Shown: positions 15,191-26,300 of the stretch, piece by piece | Layout: every line of letters starts with the position of its first letter | Numbering within the stretch: the stretch's first letter is position 1 | NCBI RefSeq assembly: GCF_030253575.1 | Contig: NC_080558.1 | Coordinates: 4,102,001-4,166,000, forward strand | DNA length: 64,000 nt | Reading direction: 5' to 3' | From: Rhododendron vialii | Taxonomy: Eukaryota > Streptophyta > Magnoliopsida > Ericales > Ericaceae | Translations under genes and position numbers: made by a program | The notes under the pieces: generated by a model | Seen by the model: the letters and a program-made list of their open reading frames with translations, nothing else | Told to the model about the DNA's origin: nothing | Database searches by the model: none

Positions 15191-18100
15191 TCAAGCCTCC
15201 CTCTCCCTCTGCGACCTAGACCCCGGTCCGAACACCGTCACTTCCTCCCGGTTGTACTTCAAGCTCCTCGCTTCGTCTCGCGATATATCGTACGAGTTCA
15301 TCAGGACTTCCTCCGGGATGTTCCTGATCGCCGACAACCGGCCTGCCAGCTGGCTAGTCATCGCGTTGCCGTTCGTCTTGAACGAAATCCATTCGAGGCC
15401 TTGGTCGCTCGCCTTCTTGATCACGGCGAAATTTTGTGGGACGACTATGAGCTGACCCTCACGGACGTGGTTGTCGAAGGCGGAGTTGTCGGAGTTTCCA
15501 ACGATCTGGAGGCGACCGCTTCCTTGGAGGATGTAGATTATGCTGTGGGCGTTGATGTTCCATAGAGGTGCCATTAGGCCATCCACAGTGGCATAATCAA
15601 AAATGGATAACCAAAAATTGACACATCAGCTTTTGATTATTCATTTAAGATGTTGCTAAGCTTACCGATGTTGAGGTTCACAGTGGTTACTTCTAGTCCA
15701 TAACTAAAATAAAGAGGTCCACAATAATTTCACTTTTTCTCTCCCCCTCTGTTTCCCGCTATTCACTTCTCTTCATTTATGTTTTTTTGGGCAAAAATAT
15801 ATCGATTCCCTCCCTTAATTTTGGGAAAAAATCGGTTGAATTCCTTCCCTCCTATTATGAATTTTTTTTGGAGGGGAAAAAATAAAAACAGAAAAGAAGA
15901 GTGAAATACTTTAATCCGACGACAATGGGTTGAATGATAGATGATCGAGAGATATGAACTTCACTTTTGGAGGAAAAGAAAGAGAAATAGTTTGTGAGTA
16001 AAGTGGAAAAGATATAGAGTTGGCAAAGGAGAGAATAAGAAAATACCAATTGAAACATGTGTGTATATAAATTTTGGAACTAGTTAACTTATGTGATGTG
16101 GGGTTGAAAAATTTTGATTATTGAAAAATATTGCTAGTTTTGGTTATCCAAAGCCTAAAATTTGATTATTTCTAAGGATGTTGCTAAGTTTGATTATACC
16201 ATTGTGAGCCATCTTTTGCACAAACATTGTTAACTTTAGAAATAATTGACTTTTGATTATACCACTGTGGATGGCCTTAGAGCATTCTGGACACATTTTT
16301 AGCACGCATTTTAATCTAGTTCAATTTTCTTAATTACCAAAACAAAGAAATGAAAAAGATGTATAGCTAGCCAAAGGAAAAAAAAAATTACAAAGTCATC
16401 TTTGTATTCGAGTTGATACTATATTACTATTCAATAAATGGAAATTTCAATAGTTCATTCAGACAATGTTGGCATCCTATAGCCAATTTATTAAATTACA
16501 GTTCGTAATTTCAATTTGTTGATCACAGGATGCCAATTATTTCTTTTTCTTTATTTACCTATCAAATTTTTTTTTTTACAGTTACATTCTATTTTGCATT
16601 AGTTTCCACAACTCAAAACTGCTCGTTTAGGTGAGATTTTGAAACTTATTTTTCGAGGTTGTTTGGAAAAGAGCTCTAGTAATTAAACTCATTTCTAGAC
16701 CACCTTAGAAAATGATTGTTTTACATTCTCAAAAATTATTTTGCTCATAAATAGAAGAATTTCAGAGTCTACCCATCTTCACCCGGCACAACCTTGATGA
16801 GCCAAGTTGAGCATATTTTAATAAGGTAAAAACGATGTATGTTTTTGTTCGCACGTATGTAGATTTATCGTTCCCGCGATTATGATAACTATAAATTAAG
16901 AGGGACCCTAGCAAAACATTGATACTGTTTCGACTCATAGATCACGTGTAACTCTTATCGTTTGGTAAAATTCTCACGTGATTCAATAGTCGAAAATTTA
17001 GCGGAAAATTGATACATGCGAACTTTGGTGTGAAAATTTGAGGGGATTGTTTTGCTTACCCTGTAGAGGACCCCTCTCTCAGCACTAAGCCGGACCCACC
17101 CAAGAACAGGCAAATTTTGACTATTCAACGTGCTGACTCGTCCTCCACGTGGATTGTACACGTCAGCCTTCGATGGGTCCCCTATATTCTCCTTCAACCT
17201 GAACGTGCACAAAGTTTCCTCCAACCCATTTGTAGTACCATTATTACCCCTCCTCCTCTCCTCTCTTTCTCTCTCCTCCTCCTCTCCTTGGTACTGCGGG
17301 CTTATCACCCCGAACTCTCTCTCCACTCGGACGATGTTGCCCCTCCGGTCGTCTTGGCCCTGTAGTCTTCTTGCTGTCTCGGTGTCAACGTTGAAGATAT
17401 CAGCCAGGGTCTGGTCGTCGAATCCGCTGAAGACATTGCCGGCGTTTTCGGCCTGGCTGTGGCGGCGGTGTTGTTCTTGCTCGTGGCGGCCGCCACCTTG
17501 GGGTCGGCGGAGTGGGTTTCCGGCTAGGTAGATTTTCTGAAAACATAGTCATGTTAGCTACGATATAATAAACCAAACTAAACTAAATCAAATTGAGCTT
17601 TATGTCTTAATCACATCGGGTTGACAGCCATATACAATAAACATAAAAATATTGTACAAAATGTTTTAACGATGTCGCATTTCTAAACGTACTATATAAT
17701 GTGTTAAAAGATACGGAATTTACCCTAAAGTTGAGATCAAGCTGATTGGCATCGTTGGCCAAGTCGAGAAGTGAAACAAAAACTAGAGGGGTTTCTCCGT
17801 TGTTGTAAGCCCAATGGGCTACTCCGGCCGGGAGGGCAATAACGTCACCCTGTCGAATCTGTCTGATCTTCTGGTGCCTGTCTCTAGGCCTCTGCCCTCC
17901 CTCTCGTCCGCCACCCGTTTGTGATACCGATTCGAATGTCTCGGCGCAACCCGAAATCACTGTCCCTTGAATTCCCCTGCCTATGATATGATATTATCAT
18001 CACAAAAAGAAAGAAAGGTAAGAATACAACTCCAGATGAAAAAGAACAATGCTGCTATGGCCACCGACAAGCCAGCACCAACCAGGAATCGACGGGCATG

Positions 18101-19215
18101 CGGGGTCCACTCCGGATCCCGCATGGATGATCCTAGTGGTTTAATAATTAAAAAAAAAGTGGACCCATAAAAAATTAGCTAAATCGAATATGTGTAGGTG
18201 CTCGATTCAATCTTCTATTCTTTCATTCAGATTTTGGACTCTCCTTGCCTTAAACCGTAACATGTCAAAAAAATTCTTTAGTACTCTTAGAGCATGATAA
18301 TCACAATGGTCAATGGCATGTGTATGTGGTGCTTCCAATCGTTTACGCATTAGGGAAAAAAAAAAGATGGAGCCCACTTTATCAACAGCCATGGCTGCGA
18401 GGGCTAGCTAGTTAAGTCGTCTCTACACTTTTTTGGTAAATGCGACTAGTGTTTTTGTTTCGGGAGCACTATATCGAGTATGAAAAAGGCTCAAGTTGGA
18501 CTATTCACTTGTTATGAACCAGAAAAAAATATTCCACAGAAAAAATAATTATGCATCATTCTGGTAGTGTTTCCTATTTGAATTTTATTTCAGAATAGCA
18601 TATAGTAATGTTGGGATGACCAAAGTTGAGTAACGCATTTTTTTTTTATCGGCAAAAAAATTTATTATAAACTCGACAAGAATACATTGAGGGAAAAATG
18701 ACAAGCACCCGCTACAAGAATTAATACATGCAGCAACGAGAAAGTCCATTTGAATAGCTTCTGATGTGTCACCTCACTTAGACCAATCACTAGCTAGTGT
18801 ATCACGTTGGAACCACATCAAATGATACCCTAGTAATAACCTTTTGCACAAGGATGTGGAACTAACCTTGGATGACATAATAGATCTGAGGTACATTGGT
18901 GTAGGAAGGCAACAGAAGGCCCCTAGGTTGAATCTGATGGCGAACCGCCGCCACACCGGCGCACTGGAGCTCCTCGTTGTTATTCTGGTCCCAAATCTCG
19001 GTGAGCCCGGCCTCCGCCTCGATCCGGTGGTCCGGTTCGAGGGCATTGATCCTCTGGATCTGGCAATCGGTCTTGGCGCGGAGCCGGTGCTGCTGCGCTC
19101 CGCGCAACTCGTGCCATCGCAGTTGCTGCTGCTGCTGCTCGAGTAACTGAGAGAAACAACCGTGAGAGAGGAAGAGGAAGCAGAGTGCAAGAGAGTGAAG
19201 TGAATGGGAAGCCAT
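15191..19215 (-). pseudogene. 11S globulin (legumin) seed storage protein, last exon split by a MITE
   Basis: Coding order: exon 1 19215-18867, exon 2 17980-17724, exon 3 17536-17060, exon 4 16286-16277 continuing at 15576-15191. This is the classic four-exon legumin structure. Without the MITE the gene would encode 491 aa. A signal peptide (about 1-22) sends the proglobulin to the protein storage vacuole. Residues C51 and C85 would form the acidic-chain disulphide, C128 and C312 the interchain one. Asn305-Gly306 (TTNGLEETLC) is the processing site between acidic and basic chains. Two cupin domains follow (PQIYYVIQG in the first; NINAHSIIYILQG in the second). A Glu/Arg-rich variable region precedes the Asn-Gly site. 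A Harbinger MITE interrupts the Leu codon of NALMAP, three codons into exon 4. Reading into it gives RPSTVV then a stop, so the product would be about 370 aa and lack nearly all of the basic-chain barrel. All other exons are open. Confidence 0.93.
15577..16276. mobile_element. PIF/Harbinger MITE, copy 2, inside globulin exon 4
   Basis: A 700-bp element with the same GGCCATCCACAGTGG ends as 13337-14112, flanked by TTA (15574-15576 and 16277-16279). Removing the element and one TTA restores an uninterrupted exon (NALMAPLWN), which proves that this is an insertion. It lies in reverse orientation relative to copy 1. Confidence 0.95.
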
Positions 19216-19263
19216 AATATTGTGCTTGTAGAGTGATGGGAAGTGGCGAATGGGGTGGGATGG

Positions 19264-19271
19264 TATTTATA
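19264..19271 (-). promoter_or_regulatory. TATA box of the globulin gene
   Basis: TATAAATA on the minus strand, 49 bp upstream of the ATG, giving a short leader as is usual for legumin genes. Confidence 0.7.
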
Positions 19272-19300
19272 GGGAAGAGGAGGTAGGAATTAAAGGGGTC

Positions 19301-19307
19301 GACACGT
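19301..19307 (-). promoter_or_regulatory. ABRE-like element (ACGTGTC)
   Basis: The minus strand reads ACGTGTC about 30 bp upstream of the TATA box. Such elements bind bZIP factors that mediate abscisic-acid and seed-maturation expression. The role here is inferred. Confidence 0.5.
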
Positions 19308-19360
19308 AATTAAACGATGAGTTGGTGACTCATTTGTCATTTTTTTCTTCTTCTTATTTT

Positions 19361-19366
19361 TGCATG
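19361..19366 (-). promoter_or_regulatory. RY motif (CATGCA), proximal
   Basis: CATGCA on the minus strand, about 90 bp upstream of the TATA box. RY motifs bind B3 factors of the ABI3/FUS3 class and are characteristic of legumin promoters. A second copy lies at 19476-19481. Confidence 0.6.
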
Positions 19367-19475
19367 GTGTTTTAATGAATGAGAGAAGCCTAACTGGTTT
19401 ACAAGTATTATATTGTGTTGGGGCATGTGGCGGGGGTCTGATCTGAGATAATACAAATTGGGTGGTGTTTTTATT

Positions 19476-19481
19476 TGCATG
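19476..19481 (-). promoter_or_regulatory. RY motif (CATGCA), distal
   Basis: Second CATGCA on the minus strand, about 205 bp upstream of the TATA box. Together with the proximal copy and the ABRE it forms a typical seed-specific promoter, so the broken gene probably still has an active promoter. Confidence 0.55.
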
Positions 19482-19719
19482 GTTTGTTCTTATGCAGGTT
19501 GGCATGTGTTAAGTTTTTTTTTTTTAATCATCAGATCAGAAAAATGCCCAAAAAACTGCGAACACCCAAAATCCGGAGCCCTCTGTCGAGAAAAACGATA
19601 TTTTTCAAAATATTTGGGTGAAAAAATATACAATATTTTTTTTACTTTTCTGATTCGTTTCATCGAGATAAATTAATAATTCACAAAAATTTGGCATAAA
19701 ATTATCAAACGCAAAAAAT

Positions 19720-19909
19720 GGAAGTGATTTTGCCATTTTCCAAATTGTTAACGGCACTCCCCAAGGCAGTGCCAAAATCACTATAGGTTGATTTTGCCAC
19801 TCCCCAAATCATTAACTTTTGGAGAGTAGCAATTAAAATCAATATAAGCTAATTTTGACATTCTTCTGGGAAGTGCCATTAATAATTTGGAAAGTGACAA
19901 AATCACTCC
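19720..19909. repeat. Fold-back MITE-like element
   Basis: The ends (gaagtgattttgccattttc and the complement of a similar segment) are inverted repeats of about 45 bp with a few mismatches, around an imperfectly palindromic interior. No clean TSD is visible, so the superfamily is open. Confidence 0.65.
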
Positions 19910-20173
19910 AAAAAAATAATAAGTACAAAATACAAAAAGCTATATAAAAAAAAAAAGTAGTGAAACTCCACCTAAATAGCATAAGCTGACTCAAACATTA
20001 TAACTTAAAAAGCTCGTTACTGTATCATTGATTTGATTCATCAAATGAAAATACCGAAATGACAAAATCCTTTATGCCGAAAATCTTGTACCTTTGTGTT
20101 AGGAGATTTTTTTGATCGTTAAACTTAAAATATTTAAAAAATTACACAATTTAACGACCAAAAAATCCTTCGG

Positions 20174-20181
20174 TATATAAA
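20174..20181 (+). promoter_or_regulatory. Probable TATA box of the aldo-keto reductase
   Basis: TATATAAA, 196 bp upstream of the chosen ATG. It implies a transcription start near 20205, which would exclude the upstream in-frame ATG at 20197 and supports the start at 20377. Confidence 0.5.
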
Positions 20182-20376
20182 CACAAAAATTTTGAGATGG
20201 AGGAGATCGGAACCCGACAGATGGCGTCAACCAAAGTGATGTTAGGTACATGGCTGTTACAGTTACACATCATTTGGCGGGTGTATAGTTCGATGCTTTG
20301 GAATAAAATTCAAAGGGAAAGGGATTTCCGTTTCTTGAAGAGACCCGATAAGGCAAATTATAGGGATACTATATCC

Positions 20377-23300
20377 ATGGCCTCGTCTTCTCTCCTCCCT
20401 TCCTCTCTCTGCAACAACACTCGCTCACTCTCTCTCCTCTACTCCACTCTCCCTTTCCCGTCATCACCAACAAATGCCAGAACCAGAACGAATCCCCACT
20501 CTCTCTCCTCGAAGAAGAAGAAGAAGAGGACCACGGCCGCCGTTGCCAGTGCGATACGCGCGGAGAGGGGCGCGATGCAGTACAGGAAGCTCGGGGACTC
20601 CGACCTCAACATCAGCGAAATAACTCTGGGAACCGTTCGTACTTTTCACAGTCCTCACTGCTTACTTTTTATGTCTTCCGTCTCGTTTGAATTGGTGTTG
20701 TTAGTACTTGTTTAGGTTTTGATTTGGTGCAAATTGTGAGTGTACGAATCCTTATGGTTGAATTGAAGTGTTTAAAGTTTCTCTACATTGGTCGTAGTTG
20801 TCCATGGACGCAGGATTCTTGTTGCAGGGACCAAAATCACATGTATTCATATTAACAAAATAATATCATCCTTATACTATAATAACACAATTTTGTGGGG
20901 GATCTTTCTTCATAATTTTTACAAACAAAACCTAAAACGTAATAGAAATAATAGAATAATTGGGAGGTGTGCAGGGACCCGGGACCCCCGCTTGCACCCC
21001 CCTTGGTTCGCCCCTGGTGTGGTGCTGAGGGCCACCAAAGATGCAATGCAGTACGAACAATTGGTGGTTATGAATATGGAATCCTAGAACAAAACTCATG
21101 TGTGAAACAAACCAGACAAACGAGAGAAAATCAAACAAAGAGAGGCAAATATTTTACGTGGTTAGGCTTACGTTGGGTGTAAACTTATTCCACGAGCAGT
21201 TGATCAAAGGCAAAGCCCAGAAACGAGTACTCTTTCCCAATACCCTAATTGAGGCTATTATATTTTCTACTCTATCACCTGCAAATAATGAATCCTAATA
21301 TAAGCATTTGTAATAAGAGACACTTGCCTAACTAATCCTAACCTAAATAGGCTTCTAAGTTCTAACCCCTAAAAACCGTAAAAACTCAAAATCCTGAGTC
21401 ACGGAGCATAGGCTTCGGAGCCTGCGAGCAAGACGACCGTCAAGACGGCCTTCATCCTCGTCCGGAGTCTCCGGACTGAACCACCGAATCGAGCCAATTT
21501 CTACAGTTGTTCGGTTTAATTTGGTGCAAAATGTGATTGCATGGATCTTATGTAAGAATTGAAGTGTTTAAAGTTTCTTTAAACTGGCTGTTGTTGGGTT
21601 TCATTTGGTGCAAATTGGGATGGTAAGGACCTTTATGTATGACTTGAAGTGCCTAAAGTTTCTTTAAACTGGCTGTTGTAAGGTTTAATTTGGGGCAAAG
21701 TGTGATGGCTAGGATCTTTATGGATGAATTGAATTGTTTAAAGTTTTTTCTTTACACAGATTGTTGTTTAGTTTAATTTGGTGAAAAATGTGGTTATACG
21801 GACCTTATGTATGAACTGAAGTGTGTTTTTGGAAATGTGAGTGTGCGAATGAAGCATTACCATTACACCCTATTCTAAATCTATGCTTTTAGGTGCTGAT
21901 GGTTTTGATGATGATTGTGTTTCAGATGACATTTGGAGAGCAGAATACAGAGAAAGAGGCTCATGAAATTCTTAGTTATGCATTTGAGAATGGAATTAAT
22001 GCTTTGGATACTGCAGAGGCTGTAAGCTTTCTTGTGCAACTCAAGCACCCCTAGCACTTCTTTTTCTCTTGAGTAAGGCTTCAAAGTTTAAAGGTTAACT
22101 TACGAACCAAAAAAAAAGTTAAAAGTTTCTGCCTCTCTTTTTTAACATCTACACATTGAAGATAAAGGAGGAAGCTATGGGTTCTACCATACAAATGTAA
22201 CTTCTTTCTTCCATGTTTCGGATTTCTTTTAGTATCGTTATGAATTTGTGCATACCCTAGAATATTCTTTAGCTCATTAGTTATGAATATTTATGGTAAT
22301 GGTTACGTTCTGTATCTAGGTACGAATTTTTATACGAATGTTAGAAACTATTATCGCTAGTTACGAAATTATGTGATTTCAGTTGCCAATTATTTTGACT
22401 AGTTACGAAAATTTGGGTTTAAATGTTACGATAGCTCCATAGCTTCTAGGAAAGAAAAGAAGAAAGCCTTGCTCTTTGTGCAAAGCTTTATATGCGAAGT
22501 TCGTACCTATTTCATCTAGTGTGTCAAATACACATATTTATCCCTTAGACTTCTCTTACTGGATTTAGCACTCATGATCATACTTGTCAAATCGTGAATC
22601 GAATCGAGAATCAAAATGGTCATTTTTCTAATCGTGAATCGCTCTGATTCGGTCATGACTTCTATAATGCACAGAAACCTATGCTTATTGATTAGGGTAA
22701 CAACAATATATACTACAAATGAAAGATTTAGGCCTAAATAAATAAAAACCTTCTTCTAAATGGTGATTTGATAATAATGTGGAGTATTAGCTAAGCTGCT
22801 TGTAACTACCGAGAGATGATGATTCGTAAATTCTACTTGTGGTTCTTTTTGTGCAAAAGAGTTATAAGTACAAAACAAACCCTTAGAAGGTCTATAGGGT
22901 TGTTATATTCCCTTTATCTTCTTCATTTTCGATTCACTCTCTTAATAAATCTCATTTTCTTATTATCTATCCATATAACATAGACAAAAGATGACATATA
23001 ACAATAAAGACCTTAAAAAAAATAGTTTCAACCCTTTTCAAACAACAAAAGAAGCAAAACAAGAGTAAAAAATAAATTTCGGAAATTTCAAGTGAATCGA
23101 ACGACACCGATTTGATTAACCGATTTGGATCACCGATTCACTTATGATTCCCATCTATTTCCGATTTCGGCAGCCTTTTCGTATCGATTACCCACCGAAT
23201 CATATCGATTTGTACGATACGAATCGTGTATGCTCATGATCTTGTTATACTCCAATATCTCTATCTCTGATATAACTCAATTGCTTTGCTAATAAAACTT

Positions 23301-26300
23301 TTGACACCCATACTTGATAAAGCTGGTGGAGATTGTATGCCGGTCTGCGCTTATGGTGCCACTGCAAGAGTAGTGAAGTTCACTACCCCTTCAGATGTGG
23401 TGTGTTATTAGAAGATTGCTACTAAATTGTATGCTTGTGTTACAAGGAATTAAGAAAGGATTTTATAGTTTGCGCAACTGATTGTTATATGTTCTCCAAA
23501 TTGTTTTCTTATACTTGATTTTGGCTATTCTCATTCATGGTTGTGGAATATATAATAATTATTTCTCCTCTCATTTTTGTTTTCTTTTCTTCTCCTAGTA
23601 TCCAATTCCAATGAAGAAAGAAACTAAAGGGAGAACAGATCTCTATATAAGTAGCTGGCTGAAGTCTCAACCTCGCGACAAGGTACTTTTTTATGTGTTG
23701 TTTGGTGAACCATTTGCTTCTCTTATTGCCCTCTAATTCTGAAATTGAGTTCTAATTGACCACCTGCTTTAGTTGTTTTATGTTTATTTCTTATTTATTC
23801 TGCAGTGCTGACATCTTGAGTGATTGGAAGTCCTTGATTCTAATGCAAAATCACTTTCCATTTTCCTTAACTACCTTCTAATAGTGGGCTGCAATAATTT
23901 GAGTTACACTCTGGCTCTGGTGAAGCGTAATTTTCACCATGATTATTAGTTTCCTAGGTTCCCAAGTTCTAAAATCATACTATGATTATCTGTGTTACAT
24001 GAATCCTTCCAAATTTCTGAAATACTGGTGATGGACGCTCAACTCTTGGGTAATGGTATAGGTACTTGGACATGCACCTGACACGTGTGAAACAAGTCAA
24101 GTTTACTTATAGAGTTTTGTGTAAAACTTCTATTCTATCCATAAATGTTAAATCTATCTGTCAAAACTATTCTACCCTGCATAGTAAAGAATCTTGTAAG
24201 AGCTAGAGAATCTAGTCATATCCTTGTATTCGTGGACATGATAATTAGATGAGTATGACAAACACAAATAAAACTTTACACTCATAAACTAGTCTGTGTG
24301 AAGTCATATCCTCTTATCGTTGTGTCGGACCACTTTTCCACCATCTCTCCTAAAACCAATTGGTGTTAGGAAGGGTTTCAATTAAGTCTTTTATGGCATT
24401 CGACATTGCACCCGCAAGTCTGTTTTTAGAGCGGTCGCAGGGAGTGGTATTGTGTAACCAAATCCATGGGGGCACTCCGAGCCCAACACATTGAATAGGG
24501 ACTTCTTGTCATTTTTGTTTCGGTATTGTCCCAAACTTCTTAGATCAGAGTATCAGACATCTCGCTGTTAAGTCAAACAGTTCTAGCTGCTTCGGAGTTG
24601 CACGCCCGACTTAATTTGCTGACAAAAAGGCGAAATCTTGTTAAAACTGTTGTCTGGCATTCTGTCTTGGGTCTAGATAACAAATTTGTTCAATTTCAAT
24701 GGTTTGTTTTATCTTGCATATGTTGAAGATTCGGAATTTTTTTAAAGTCAAAACAGTTTTTTTGGTATTTGAATCCTGAAAGCTAGAAGTTTTCGAAAGC
24801 ATTGCTGTTTTGATACGGGAATGCTGATATAATGCGTCATTTTTCTATATCGTTAGATTATTGTGGCTACAAAAGTGTGTGGATATTCAGAGCGATCAAG
24901 TTATTTGCGTGACAACGCAAACATTTTGCGAGTTGATGCCGCTAATATCAGAGAAAGTGTGGAGAAAAGCCTAAAGCGCCTCAACACTGATTACATTGAT
25001 CTGTTGCAAATACATTGGTGAGAAAAGCCTTCTTGCGATTCCAAAATTTTGAAGTGTGCAGAACACATTTTCTTCTAATTGGCAATGCAGCTCCACTGCT
25101 CAAGCAAATATGAAGTTTACTGTTTCCAATATCAGAATTTTATGCTGCTTGTGAGCTAGAATGCTATAATTGGTCTGGACAATCTTGAAAAACAACCATG
25201 CTGTTAATTCCCTTGACCTTCTGGCATCCTAAACTGGGAAAATTAGTGCCCCTGGGGCATTGCTTGTTCACCCCTCAGAGCCATAGGATCATCAGATGTT
25301 GTGACCCTTTTCTTTAGGGGGGCCCGAAGTGATTGTTTGGATGAAGTAGAGTATGATCTCTCAAGTATAATGAACTCTAAATTTACTTTTATATTGGGAT
25401 GAAGTAAAGCATGCTTTCTTCATCTTGATTCAAAAAGTCATGCAAGTTAATGCTTTAATGCTACTTTCTGTTTTTTGCCTTGTGAGTTTTGTATTGATAT
25501 TGAACTAATTAGATTGCAGGTTGATATTTTTCCTACAATTTTGGCTTTCAGTGGGGTTTTCTGTCTGTTTAATGCAGTGACTAACTCAACTTGCTGTTTT
25601 TCCCTCTGTTTTTAGTTTTTCTGATAGGAGCAACATGAATCAGATATGGTTTAGTTTCTCATCATCTGGGAGGATGTAATTCTGTTTCTTCTTTTCAGGC
25701 CAGATCGCTATGTGCCATTGTTTGGTGAATTTTTTTATGATCCTTCAAAATGGAGGCAAAGTGTGCCATTTGTAGAACAGCTCAGGGCCCTTCAGGAACT
25801 CATCGATCAAGGAAAGGTAGGCTTTCAAGTTTCAACTAACCAAGTTTTATGAGAACATGGTGAATTAAGTGGACATAGAGGAACCAACTTACGGGACATC
25901 TATACCCATCCTGATATAAGCCTGAGAATCTTTAGACTGCTTAACTTATAGAGCGCAAAAACCATTGTGCAAACCAACCGTTGTAGCCATGCTCGCCAAT
26001 AAACATGTGGAACCCTGCAATGCTTAGGCATTCTGAAACAAATTCGCAGGGTTCCTGAATGAAAATAAGAGTTGCCAATTCTGTCAGATGTAGCTTGTAA
26101 AAAATTAAACTTCTTGTGTCTTTTCTTCTTTGTTTATGCTTTTGTTTCCCTCGTTTTCTGTTTTCCTTTCACAAACAGCAAAACCACAGGGTAGAACTAT
26201 GGCACTTTTATAATGACGTCAACCCAATGCTAGATGTAGAGGCGCATGATAGATTGATATTAACATCTCTTTGCATACTTAATCTTCTTTATTCGTGCAT

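Larger units (their letters stand above)
19482..20376. other. Shared upstream region, globulin and aldo-keto reductase
   Basis: The two genes are divergent, with 1.16 kb between their start codons. Apart from the promoter motifs listed separately, it holds a fold-back repeat (19720-19909) and AT-rich filler. I see no gene. Confidence 0.5.

Noticed and set aside
20197..20376. In-frame upstream ATG of the aldo-keto reductase
   Set aside because: A TATA box at 20174 places transcription start beyond it, and the 60 extra residues look unlike any AKR or transit peptide.
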